A stretch of 64,000 bases of DNA from Phialophora verrucosa (Eukaryota; Ascomycota; Eurotiomycetes; Chaetothyriales; Herpotrichiellaceae): assembly GCA_002099365.1 (NCBI GenBank), contig MSED01000001.1, positions 3,534,001-3,598,000 of the forward strand, in the 5' to 3' direction. The notes under the pieces are model-generated. The model searched no databases. It was given only the letters and a program-made list of their open reading frames with translations, and was not told the DNA's origin. Made by a program: the position numbers and the translations under genes. Shown here in pieces: positions 21,708-30,938 of the stretch (position 1 is the stretch's first letter; each line of letters starts with the position of its first letter).

Positions 21708-23243
21708 ATGCCCCAAGCTCCTCTGCGGCTATCTCAGACGCTATGGTCGGCCTTCCGAGCAGCAAAACCCGCTCATAAGCCTCTACGACAACCCCGACAA
21801 TATTTCCCATTAGCAGCACCACCCCCCTGGCAGAAATGGAGCTGTCAGAGGTCGAGCATAATTGTGCAAGCTCGGTTTTATAGCGACAAGAAGTCCGAGG
21901 TCGATCGGAACGTGGAAGATGCAAAGAGCCGGATAGAAGACAGTCTCGACTCGAGAGCAAATGCCGCAGCACAGGCCGAGCAAACGCTGAAGAATCCTTC
22001 AGATGAAACGATTGTCCACACCGTCCCAGAGGCTTCTTCCATAGTACACACCTCGAAACATGAAGACCCGAGACCCCCAGAACCAGAGTCGCACTCACAG
22101 CCAGAAGGGCCGGCCGAGGATAGACCTACCCCCGACTCTATGGCAGCACGGTACGCCAACCTTCAGAAACGGTTCGGGCATTTCATGGACAACTTTCAAA
22201 CCCACATCTTCACCGCCTCCCGCCGCCTGAACGACCTGACGGGCTATTCCGGCATCGAAGCTCTGAAAAACGACATTGAGAACCAAGAAGCAATCGTCCA
22301 ACAGTGCAGGCAGGATGTCAAGGCGTCTAGAGAGAAATACTCCGAAGCCATCGCTCAGAGGTCAAACACACAGAGAGAAGTCAACGACCTGCTGCACAGG
22401 AAACATACCTGGACGTCCGGCGATCTGGAGCGCTTCACCAGCTTATACAGGAGTGACCATGCGAACGAGCAGGTTGAGGCCGCGGCACAGAAGAGCGTAA
22501 GCGACGCGGAACAGCGGTACGAGGAAGCCAGCACGAAGCTCGCGAAAGCGATATTAGCGCGGTACCACGAAGAGCAGATCTGGAGCGACAAGATCAGACA
22601 GATGTCAACGTGGGGTACGTGGGGATTAATGGGGATCAACGTGCTCTTGTTTGTGATTTTCCAGGTCGTGCTTGAGCCGTGGCGCAGGAAACGCTTGGTC
22701 AAGGGTTTCGAGGAGAAGGTCGAACTTGCGATCAAGGAGTCTGAAGGGACGAGAACGACGGCGGTGCAGCCGAATCAAAGCGCTGCTCAAGCTCACGACG
22801 ACATGACTGCGGGAGCCAAAGTCGAGGCTGTCGCGGATAATATCGCGGGACAGATTGTCGATGCTATTACTGGGACGGCGTCGGACGAGGCTCCCACAGC
22901 AGCTCCACCACTACCGTCCCAATCAACGATCGAAGATGCGGCGGACACTCTGACGACAGGCGAAATCGCAGCCGAAGAGGGCCTCCTCCCTGGCTCGCCG
23001 GACATTCCTCTCACGGCTACCGAACCCATCGTACCTGCTATGCGAGGCGACGAGAATGGTTCGCCGCGCTGGACACCTCCGGGCTCCGCACTGGCCAAGT
23101 ACGAAGACTACTTGAAATCGCTGTTCAGCGAGGACCACAAGATCCTGGTATCGCAGTGGGATCTGACCAAAGTGGCGATGGAGGGCGTCGCCGGCGGCGT
23201 GGCGGTCATGGGGTTGCTTTTCGTGCTGCTCCGGCCGCGGTAG
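21708..23243 (+). CDS. she9: mitochondrial inner-membrane protein She9/Mdm33
   Basis: A 511-residue intronless protein needed for normal mitochondrial inner-membrane shape in yeast. The N terminus is an Arg/Ser-rich, acid-free presequence of about 60 residues, followed by a matrix-type coiled-coil region (about 130-300) with long Glu/Lys/Arg/Gln heptads. A first membrane helix lies near 302-323 (WGLMGINVLLFVIFQVVL) and a second at the extreme C terminus (VAGGVAVMGLLFVLL), with a disordered Ala/Thr/Asp-rich loop between them. This two-helix, coiled-coil layout is that of the She9/Mdm33 family. The start at 21708 is the first ATG; upstream open codons begin with TTG. Confidence 0.92.
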   Translation: MPQAPLRLSQTLWSAFRAAKPAHKPLRQPRQYFPLAAPPPWQKWSCQRSSIIVQARFYSDKKSEVDRNVEDAKSRIEDSLDSRANAAAQAEQTLKNPSDETIVHTVPEASSIVHTSKHEDPRPPEPESHSQPEGPAEDRPTPDSMAARYANLQKRFGHFMDNFQTHIFTASRRLNDLTGYSGIEALKNDIENQEAIVQQCRQDVKASREKYSEAIAQRSNTQREVNDLLHRKHTWTSGDLERFTSLYRSDHANEQVEAAAQKSVSDAEQRYEEASTKLAKAILARYHEEQIWSDKIRQMSTWGTWGLMGINVLLFVIFQVVLEPWRRKRLVKGFEEKVELAIKESEGTRTTAVQPNQSAAQAHDDMTAGAKVEAVADNIAGQIVDAITGTASDEAPTAAPPLPSQSTIEDAADTLTTGEIAAEEGLLPGSPDIPLTATEPIVPAMRGDENGSPRWTPPGSALAKYEDYLKSLFSEDHKILVSQWDLTKVAMEGVAGGVAVMGLLFVLLRPR

Positions 23244-23908
23244 GCGCGCGATGTCAAGAGCATAAAATGTATCCGTCCCACGGTGGACGAGAGTTCTGCT
23301 GGTGCTACAAGTACTAGCGCCTCTCACTCTCACTCTCACTCTCACTCTCGCACTCTCTCCCCGAGGAACACCAGCTATGTACTGTGCCGAACATTTCTGC
23401 ATGTAGATAGCATGTCTGGCAGAAGGCATAGACGGAAGGATGTCTGCATAGGGGCGCGTGGCGTGGCATTGCATTGCATTGCGTTGGGCTAGACATGATT
23501 GAAATGTACGATATATGTACTGCGAGCACCAGAGCGATGGACACTGTACATGGGTGCCGAATATCTGATCTGAGCACATGAATCAAACCGGCAAGTAACC
23601 TTAGCCCTAAGAATTCCATTCACCAGGCCAGTCTGTCAGGGTGTATAGTATAGTATGGGCTTGTATAGTTTTTTTAACTTTGATTGGAATGTCCTTCTTT
23701 CTTGCGCACCGCCACGCGCGGCATGAATTTGCTATCGATGGTCAAGTTCGAACGAGCCTGATCTGATTCTCCCCTTTCACCATCACATCACATCCCCCAG
23801 CAACGTGCCGTCTAGTATGTACAGTATCTTTCTCGCGCGTCGCGTAGCACACTTCTCCCCCCCCTTCTCAGCCCGCGCCGTCGGCGCCGCCGCCGCCGCC
23901 GTCTCTGT
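23244..23908. other. tail-to-tail intergenic stretch with microsatellite
   Basis: This lies between the She9 and Rieske stops. It includes a CTCACT repeat (see the separate entry). No gene was recognised. Confidence 0.45.
23323..23348. repeat. (CTCACT)n microsatellite
   Basis: About four tandem hexamer units ctcact lie in the non-coding DNA downstream of She9. It is a simple sequence repeat, likely length-variable. Confidence 0.85.
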
Positions 23909-24937
23909 CTATCCGATGACCAACTTATCGTCCTCTGGGAAATCATATTCTGGGACCTCGAGATTCAAGGGCGCGGGCCCCTTCCTCACCCGTCCGGAGA
24001 TGTCGTAATGCGAGCCATGGCAGGGGCAGAACCAGCCACCAAAGTCGCCGGCCTCGCCGATGGGCACACACCCTAGATGCGTGCAGACGCCCAACATGAC
24101 CAGCCATTCGGGCTTCTTGACGCGGTCAGAGTCCTTTTCCGGATCACGCAGGACGGATAAGCTGTACATCAGATCACACGTCAGTATCAGATTCAGATGC
24201 CATGCTACAACTTGGGACGATGACGATACGATGACGATAGCATGGCGGACGCAAGCAGGGAGGAGCAGGTACAAGTGCACGGAGCAACGTACTCGATAGA
24301 TTCAGCCTCTTTGATCTCGTCTTCGGTGCGGTGGCGGATGAAGACGGGCTTGCCACGCCACTTGATGATGACGTTCTTGCCCTCGGGGATGGCGGCGAGG
24401 TCGACCTCGACCTTGGCTTGGGCGAGGACGTCGGCCGAGGCGGACATGTTTTCTAGGAAGTCTGTGTTCCGGTGAGATAGAAGTTAGCATTTAGATTTGT
24501 GCTTGCGTTGTCTTTCGAGTCGGAGGGTCGAGTTGGGCCGAGCTCGGCTGGGCTGGACGGAGCTGAGCTGATCTTGGAATATGATGCATGTTTCCTTCCT
24601 ACCTACCTTGCACAGTATTCTTTGCCCCCGCCGCGGCCAACAGCCCCATGCTCCCGGCCATGAAATACTGGAACACGCGGTTCGTGATCTCAGGGCTGTT
24701 GGACGCATAACCCTTGAAGCTGGGGATCTTGCGTGTGTCGTAGTGCTGCTCCTTTGACCGGCCGAAAGGACTCTCGAAGCTGCTCGCCGTTCCGGTCTGT
24801 GACCTTCGTTGGGGGACATTGGAAGCTGTGACGCCGGCGAGACGGGGCGATTGGGAGGCGGGTGAGGCGCTGCTGGGGAGGGTGTGTCGGGTCCAGGTAC
24901 GCAGGGCTGAGCCTGTGGATGCTGGTGCGGGACGCAT
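23909..24937 (-). CDS. rip1: Rieske iron-sulfur protein of cytochrome bc1 complex
   Basis: This is the complex III subunit that carries electrons from ubiquinol to cytochrome c1 in the mitochondrial inner membrane. Three exons (24937-24607, 24461-24293, 24161-23909) with introns of 145 and 131 nt give 250 residues. The N terminus is a mitochondrial presequence rich in Arg/Ser/Thr, followed by the membrane anchor (RVFQYFMAGSMGLLAAAGA) and the flexible hinge. The [2Fe-2S] ligands are intact: Cys193 and His195 in CTHLGC with Cys198, and Cys212, Cys214 and His215 in CPCHGSH; Cys198 and Cys214 form the usual disulfide. Introns here are longer than elsewhere in the window. Confidence 0.96.
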
Positions 24938-25424
24938 CTTGACGGGGTTTGGGAGAGGAGAGAGGCTGTGGTTGTCGTTGGGGGAGCTTGAAAAGACGTT
25001 GGAAGCTGGTCGGGTGGAAAGATGCGCAATGGGGAGAAAAGTCGCCGACCTTGTTCGGTGGAGCTGCCGTCGCTGATTGTCTGGGACGTGATTGGCTGAG
25101 ACGCCTTCACGGATGCGTGTTGAGCATCAATACTCGACAGTATTTGTGCTTCTATTTGAGCCACACCAAGCATCGCGACGTGAAGCATTCCACAGCGGAT
25201 GGAAAAGCTGACGAGGGGGAACAATACTGCAATCTTAAGCACTTAGGCTACATAGCTCGCGCTGAGGTTTCTGCGCCGTAAACAACCGCCATTGGACGCC
25301 TGCAGTGCTGTCATGCTATCATCTCCGTTTCCCCGTTCAAATGCACCGTGTGCTCTATCCAGGAATCATCATCAAGCGTGCCAGTAATGACTGGATCATC
25401 AATTGCCGCCCTGAATTATCGCCG
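24938..25424. promoter_or_regulatory. Rieske gene promoter and downstream region of the Dpb3-like gene
   Basis: Both flanking genes are on the minus strand, so this holds the Rieske promoter and the 3' end region of the Dpb3-like gene's neighbourhood. No other feature was recognised. Confidence 0.45.
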
Positions 25425-26127
25425 CTAACCACTCATCTCGATGTCCCTGACTGGATCTGGATGGCTGTGCGTCCGAGAGTGCGACGATTGAGGTCTTCCC
25501 GGTCCATCAGCTCTTGAGCCATTCACTCCGTTGACGCCGTTCTGATAACCGTTCTTCATCATGGTCAGGATCGAGGCACCGTTTTCGCCACTGACACCGT
25601 TGATGGGTCCCGCGGACGCCGCTTTTTCTTCTGCTTCGCGAGCCTTCTCCTCTCTGTATTGTCGGTATGTCTTGGTTTTTGGGACTGTGTCCGACAAGAA
25701 CTCAAGATTGTCAATCCTAGATACGGCAGTGGCTTGATATCGGTCAGCTGGAAGCCAGTAAAGTTCTGCCGTTGGACCTACCGATGTCTTTATAGGCGAT
25801 ATTTCTCCGTGGCTTTCGTTCTGATTTGACAACAGTGTGTGCCTGTTCCGTCAGGTAGCGGATAAAGATCTCCTGGGAAGAGGTGAGCAACAATCATTCC
25901 CAAATGCGGCTTGAAACCTACTGTGGCAACCGCTATGGCAAACGACGCGGAGTTGGAGCATTGTGCAATATCCTCATCCTGTGCAATGATCTTCTTGACT
26001 CGAGCAACTGGACACGGTCAATATTTGAACACATCAACAAAGAACAAATGAGTGACAACTAACGCGGCAGAGCTGTCGAGCCAGTTATCTCCTGTGGTGG
26101 CTCAATAGGAGCATTGTTGTAGGGCAT
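25425..26127 (-). CDS. histone-fold subunit, Dpb3/POLE4/CHRAC-like
   Basis: A 182-residue nuclear protein assembled from four exons: 26127-26064, 26007-25922, 25872-25782 and 25732-25425, with introns of 56, 49 and 49 nt whose phases all match. Residues about 22-100 form an NF-YC-type histone fold (RVKKIIAQDEDIAQCSNSAS, then FIRYLTEQAHTVVKSERK, then the RIDNLEFLSD helix). This pattern fits the small DNA polymerase epsilon subunit Dpb3/POLE4 or the related CHRAC chromatin-remodelling subunit; the two cannot be told apart here. The C-terminal half is Gly/Asn/Ser-rich and disordered. Because the fold is spread over small exons, no single frame shows it. Confidence 0.88.
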
Positions 26128-26582
26128 TGTTTCTGTATATGCTCAAGGTCTTCTGTAATGGTCGTCGACTACTTGTGACTGATGGTTCCGGCCACACAAT
26201 CCGATAGAGCAAACGACCAGGCGATTGGCTTTCCGGGTCAGCGTGAGCCTACGCCCAGTTGTGGAGGTCGCGTGTGAGGGAGGCGTCGGCGTTGGATTTT
26301 GTGTAAGTCGCGTTTAAGGCAGAAAAGTCCTCTTACGTACCGGAATTTTGATCAGTGTATAATAATGCTGCTTGCTATCAGGATTCAAGTCGCGTGGAAT
26401 GTTCATATGCGCCGTCGTGGGCGCGTCCCAAAACGGCAAGGCGGACGAGTTTGTGGATTTGGAGGAACGTCGGCGGCACGCCCTCGAGACTTGCTGGGGA
26501 TTACTTCTCGACATACACAGCCCGCGAGAGGAATGTGACGCTCGTTAGCTGCCATCTCGGCCATGATAATTGCTCTCGTGTT
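26128..26582. promoter_or_regulatory. divergent promoter, Dpb3-like / CLC
   Basis: This is the head-to-head gap. The CLC frame is open into it from position 26355 but lacks family similarity there, so I treat it as leader. Confidence 0.45.
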
Positions 26583-29138
26583 ATGACCTCGCGCGTTCCA
26601 TCCTCCGCCGCCTCCTCTGCGCGCCGACCGTCTGTCTCAGCGAGGCGATTCTCAAGACGCCTCTCCTCAATCTCGGGCCTTGAGGATGGCACCATCTTTC
26701 CCCCCGTCCCACCGGCGGCGCAGGCGATTACAGAAGAGATTGCCGAGATAAAACGCTATGAAGACTTTACGACAATAGACTGGGTTCAAGATGCCGCTCA
26801 GGAACATCTCAGGAGACGCGCCAGGCGGAAAGAAGCAAAATTCTTCGAAAGAGACGGAGTGTTGGGATGGCGCAGGAAGGTCTGGGAGGCCTATGACGCT
26901 GCACAAGCCTGGATAGTCATCACTCTCGTTGGAATTGTCATCGGGCTCATTGCTGCTGCTCTCAACATCATTACCGAGTGGCTGTCCGATGTCAAAGTAG
27001 GATACTGCACAACGGCATGGTATCTGAACGAAGGCTTCTGCTGCTATGGCTCGGAGGCAGGATGTGATGAGTGGAAGAGGTGGACGTCCTTCGCCATCAC
27101 CAACTACTTCATCTACGCTATCTTTGCCGTTCTCCTGGCATTCGTCTCCGCCTACTTGGTCAAATCTTACGCTCCGTACGCCGCGGGGTCAGGCATCTCG
27201 GAGATCAAAGTCATTATTGCCGGCTTCATCATGAAAGGCTTTCTTGGATTCTGGACTCTGCTCATCAAGGCTATCTGCCTCCCTTTAGCCATTGCTTCTG
27301 GACTGTCCGTCGGCAAAGAGGGCCCGAGTGTGCACTACGCAACTTGCGTCGGGAATGTCATCTCACGCTTCTTCGACAAATATAAGAAGAGCGCTTCGAA
27401 AACCAGGGAGATCCTGACTGCAAGTGCCGGAGCCGGTGTGGCTGTTGCGTTCGGCAGTCCGATCGGAGGGGTCCTGTTCTCCTTGGAAGAGATGGCTTCA
27501 CACTTCCCCCTCAAGACGCTGTGGCGGAGCTACTTCTGCGCCCTTGTTGCCACTGCAGTTCTGAGTGCCATGAACCCTTTCCGGACAGGACAACTTGTCA
27601 TGTTTTCGGTGAAATACGACAGAGATTGGCACTTTTTCGAGATTGTCTTCTACATCATTCTCGGTATATTCGGCGGGCTATACGGTGCTTTTGTTATCAA
27701 AGGACATCTGAAGGTTCAGGCATTCAGAAAGAAATACTTAGGGAAATACGCTATTCAGGAAGCCGTTATACTAGCTGGCGCCACAGCCCTTCTTTGCTAC
27801 CCGAACATGTTCCTGAGAAGAGACATGACAGAGATGATGGAAATGCTGTTTCGAGAATGCGAGGCCGACTACGATTACGACGGACTTTGTGAACCAAAGA
27901 ACCGGCTCTCTCTCATCGGGTCCTTGTTCCTCGCGACATTTATGCGCATTGGCCTGGTCATACTTTCTTATGGCAGCAAAGTACCAGCAGGGATATTCGT
28001 CCCTTCCATGGCTGTCGGCGCCTCATTTGGACGAATGCTTGGGATCATTGTGCAATGGTTGCGTGAAGCTTTCCCTGATTCAAACTTCTTCTCAACTTGT
28101 CAGCCTGATGTTCCGTGCATTACTCCTGGCACATACGCATTTCTCGGCGCCGGTGCGGCTCTGAGTGGAATCATGCACCTTACTATCTCGGTCACTGTCA
28201 TCATGTTTGAGCTCACCGGGGCACTTACGTTCATCCTTCCGACTATGATTGTGGTCGGTGTCACAAAGGCGGTTGGTGATCGATTCAGCAAAGCCGGCAT
28301 CGCAGATCAAATGATCTGGTTCAATGGCTTTCCATTCCTCGACAATAAGGAAGAGCACATTTTTGGCGTCCCGGTATCACAAGTTATGACCAGCAGGATC
28401 AGCATGCTCTTCGCCACGGGTATGGAGGTCAAAGCCGCACAGAAATTGCTCGACGATACCTCATATTCTGGCTTTCCCATCGTTGAAGATCAAGACTCCA
28501 AGATCCTTGTGGGCTACATTGGCAGGACTGAACTGCAATTCGCAATTGGTCGCGCTAAGAAGCAAGGCTCTTTAGCCGCAGATGCAAAATGCGTATTTGC
28601 CGCCGACCGCGATGATGGCAGCGAAACTCCAGCGCCTCTCAGCCCAGCCGTGACTTTTGACGCCATGTCAGCACAGAGCGTGGACTTTACCGCATTTGTC
28701 GACGCGACTCCGATCACAGTCCATCCCCGCTTACCTCTAGAGACAGTGATGGAGCTCTTCAAGAAGATGGGACCCCGGGTTATCCTGGTAGACCACCATG
28801 GTCGACTCGAAGGTCTCGTCACTGTCAAGGATTGTCTAAAATATCAATTCAAGGTCGAGGCTCAAGAGCACGCCGCCACAATCAATAATGATACCGCACC
28901 GCAGCAAGACCGGTTTGGTGACGTATTCGGGAGGGTTGGTGATGTGGTCTCTGACATGATTAACAATTTGACCCGTGGCAAGCTGAGGCTCAGCCCTCGG
29001 GCTTCCAATGGATGGGCGAGAGTGGCTGGAAATGACCGGGGCCAGAATTTCGCAGATGACTATAACAATGAGCGCGAGATACTTGATGGGACAGAAGATG
29101 GACATGATCCGGGCGGCGTGGAGCTTCATCCACGATGA
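26583..29138 (+). CDS. CLC-family Cl-/H+ exchanger (Gef1-like)
   Basis: An 851-residue intronless CLC transporter, expected in Golgi, endosome or vacuole membranes, where it supplies chloride as counter-ion for acidification and copper loading in the yeast Gef1 model. Key motifs are GSGISE at about 202, GKEGP with the gating Glu246, and GVLFSLEE with the proton-pathway glutamate (Glu303). The spacing of 57 residues equals that in known exchangers, so it is likely an antiporter rather than a channel. The helix-N-type motif VPAGIFVPSMAVGASFGR is present. Two CBS domains follow in the cytosolic C terminus (about 605-800). A Ser/Arg-rich cytosolic N terminus precedes the first helix. The start at 26583 gives MTSRVPSSAAS. 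Confidence 0.94.
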   Translation: MTSRVPSSAASSARRPSVSARRFSRRLSSISGLEDGTIFPPVPPAAQAITEEIAEIKRYEDFTTIDWVQDAAQEHLRRRARRKEAKFFERDGVLGWRRKVWEAYDAAQAWIVITLVGIVIGLIAAALNIITEWLSDVKVGYCTTAWYLNEGFCCYGSEAGCDEWKRWTSFAITNYFIYAIFAVLLAFVSAYLVKSYAPYAAGSGISEIKVIIAGFIMKGFLGFWTLLIKAICLPLAIASGLSVGKEGPSVHYATCVGNVISRFFDKYKKSASKTREILTASAGAGVAVAFGSPIGGVLFSLEEMASHFPLKTLWRSYFCALVATAVLSAMNPFRTGQLVMFSVKYDRDWHFFEIVFYIILGIFGGLYGAFVIKGHLKVQAFRKKYLGKYAIQEAVILAGATALLCYPNMFLRRDMTEMMEMLFRECEADYDYDGLCEPKNRLSLIGSLFLATFMRIGLVILSYGSKVPAGIFVPSMAVGASFGRMLGIIVQWLREAFPDSNFFSTCQPDVPCITPGTYAFLGAGAALSGIMHLTISVTVIMFELTGALTFILPTMIVVGVTKAVGDRFSKAGIADQMIWFNGFPFLDNKEEHIFGVPVSQVMTSRISMLFATGMEVKAAQKLLDDTSYSGFPIVEDQDSKILVGYIGRTELQFAIGRAKKQGSLAADAKCVFAADRDDGSETPAPLSPAVTFDAMSAQSVDFTAFVDATPITVHPRLPLETVMELFKKMGPRVILVDHHGRLEGLVTVKDCLKYQFKVEAQEHAATINNDTAPQQDRFGDVFGRVGDVVSDMINNLTRGKLRLSPRASNGWARVAGNDRGQNFADDYNNEREILDGTEDGHDPGGVELHPR

Positions 29139-29753
29139 AATAATGCAAGCTATTGATGTGTACCCTAATTTAAACCTGAAAATGCTTTACGATCCTTCTT
29201 TAGGTACACACCTGGTAGTCGGTTCTGTAAGGACCCTTCACGTCCTCGTATGGCGTAAACAACAACGTCTATGAAGTCCGGACGAGCAACATTGCCTTCC
29301 AATCATCTCGCCGGTCGTCGTCTTCGATTCGTCCTCCCCTCGCCCTACGGCTTCGACGATGAGGAGTACTGGGACGGCGATGCATGGAATTATCAAATGG
29401 AGCTTAATGAGAGAGCTAACAAGGGCAGGTGCAAGTGCAAGGGTAAGGGCTAGGCTTGGGACAATAAGGAAACTGAGATGCCATTGAAGTCTACCTCGTA
29501 GGCAGTCGTCAGACTAAGTCGGCCGCGACGGAGCCTCAATTGGGGCCGGGGGGGGGGGGGGGGGGGGCGGACATGCGTTACTAACGCCGCGAATCAGGCG
29601 CAGCAAGTGGAGACGCACCTAGCTTATCGATAAAGCGACATGACGAGCCACCGGCCACTCTCGACAATCTTCAAGTGCGGAGGACGGAGCACACAGTCTC
29701 GAATTCTTGACAAGCGCCGTCCAAGTACCTGGTGCTCGGTATTCTCAACTAGA
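29139..29753. other. intergenic with 20-nt poly-G tract
   Basis: This lies between CLC and the G-patch gene, same strand. A run of about 20 G lies at 29548-29567. A 60-codon ATG frame at 29271-29453 is not convincing. Confidence 0.45.
29548..29567. repeat. poly-G homopolymer
   Basis: Twenty consecutive G residues are visible, flanked by cc and cgg. Such tracts are prone to polymerase and assembly length errors. Confidence 0.9.
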
Positions 29754-30566
29754 ATGCCCGACTCGGACGATGAAGACTACTTCCTCCCACTGCAAGACCA
29801 GCGCGTCTTCGGCGCCGGCATCAAGCGCAAGAGAATCAACTTTGTGCGCGCCTCGACCGCGGACCCATCGATCAGAACCGCAACGCCACCGGTAACAACG
29901 GCAAACGACGTCTCCTCGCGGTATCTCTCCATCGTGCTCCCCGACGACCCGCGCACACAGAAGAGCTCCCAGCCAGAGGTAGAGGCAGAGACAAATGCAG
30001 AGACAAATGCAGAGGCGGCTACAACGGTGCGCGTGGCCGAGTCTTCTTCTTCTCCCGCCAAACAGAGCTCCGAACTCTGCCCCGTCTGCGCCGAACCCAT
30101 CCACACCAGCAACACGACCTCATCGGCGTCTCGTTCGACGCACGAATCTTCACTCGCCCACCAAGTCTGCCTCGAGCACGTCCATCCCCCATCTCACCTC
30201 CCGCGGTCCCACGTCGGGCTGCGCTACCTATCGTCCTACGGCTGGGACCCGGACGCACGGAGAGGCCTCGGCGCCCGCGAAGAGGGCATCACCGCGCCGA
30301 TCAAGGCCACGAAGAAGAACGATACCGCGGGGCTGAGGGAGAGGCTGGATCGCGACGCGGAAAAGCATAACCCGAAAGGAGCGGGCAAGGGGAAAACCGC
30401 TACTCCGGCGGTGGCCAAGTCGGATGCGAAGCAAGTCCGCCTTAGGGACTTGGAGGCCAGGAAGCGGGCCGAGAGGCTGAGGGCAACTTTCTATGGTCCG
30501 GATCTGGAGAGATATCTGGGGCCGGAGCCGTCGACGGTGCAGAATCCTCACGCTACCCCGCCGTAG
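29754..30566 (+). CDS. G-patch domain protein (GPANK1-like)
   Basis: A 270-residue protein beginning MPDSDDEDYFLPL, with the nuclear-looking FGAGIKRKRI basic motif close behind. Residues about 153-185 form a G-patch (SSYGWDPDARRGLGAREEG), the glycine-rich module that activates DEAH helicases or binds RNA. Upstream sits a possible zinc site: CPVC (Cys109, Cys112) and a later CLEH. The C-terminal third is a basic, charged helix (RLRDLEARKRAERLRATFYG). The frame extends 38 codons upstream to an ATG at 29640, but the shorter start places the acidic DSDDEDYF motif at the terminus, as in related fungal proteins. Partner helicase is unknown; Prp22 at 37149 is one DEAH protein in the window, but no link is implied. 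Confidence 0.85.
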   Translation: MPDSDDEDYFLPLQDQRVFGAGIKRKRINFVRASTADPSIRTATPPVTTANDVSSRYLSIVLPDDPRTQKSSQPEVEAETNAETNAEAATTVRVAESSSSPAKQSSELCPVCAEPIHTSNTTSSASRSTHESSLAHQVCLEHVHPPSHLPRSHVGLRYLSSYGWDPDARRGLGAREEGITAPIKATKKNDTAGLRERLDRDAEKHNPKGAGKGKTATPAVAKSDAKQVRLRDLEARKRAERLRATFYGPDLERYLGPEPSTVQNPHATPP

Positions 30567-30938
30567 AGGCGAAGGCTTGTTGAACACCTACCTCTTTCCG
30601 CGCCTTGACTTGACGTTATGCCAGCCTCCCAGTGTCGTGGACGAGTACTGCCGAGTGATCACGGCTGCCCGTACACTGTACATGGATCGGGGCAACTAGG
30701 GAAGCCCTGGAGGTGCTGACCGTGCTAGGAGCGTACGAAGCATGGCACGTATGCTTGATGATCGGGATATCATGGATTCCAGAGGACGGAGTATGTTTTC
30801 GAAACTCTCGGCAACTATACAACTGCGACACCCTGGCCAGCCCGAGCCGCGACACCACCATCTACGCACCGACAGACCCACCGACGCCACGCTCCGCTAA
30901 AAAGTCATGCTCTTCCTTACAAGGCTGCCAGTGCGCTT
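30567..30938. other. tail-to-tail intergenic stretch
   Basis: This lies between the G-patch and Sec1 stops. Nothing was recognised. Confidence 0.4.

Noticed and set aside
20911..22098. 395-codon minus-strand frame over the phosphatase/She9 region
   Set aside because: It crosses the promoter and both genes in the wrong frame; the composition is Arg/Leu/His noise.
29271..29453. 60-codon ATG frame after the CLC gene
   Set aside because: It is short, compositionally odd (KGRCKCKGKG end), with no splice partner or domain.
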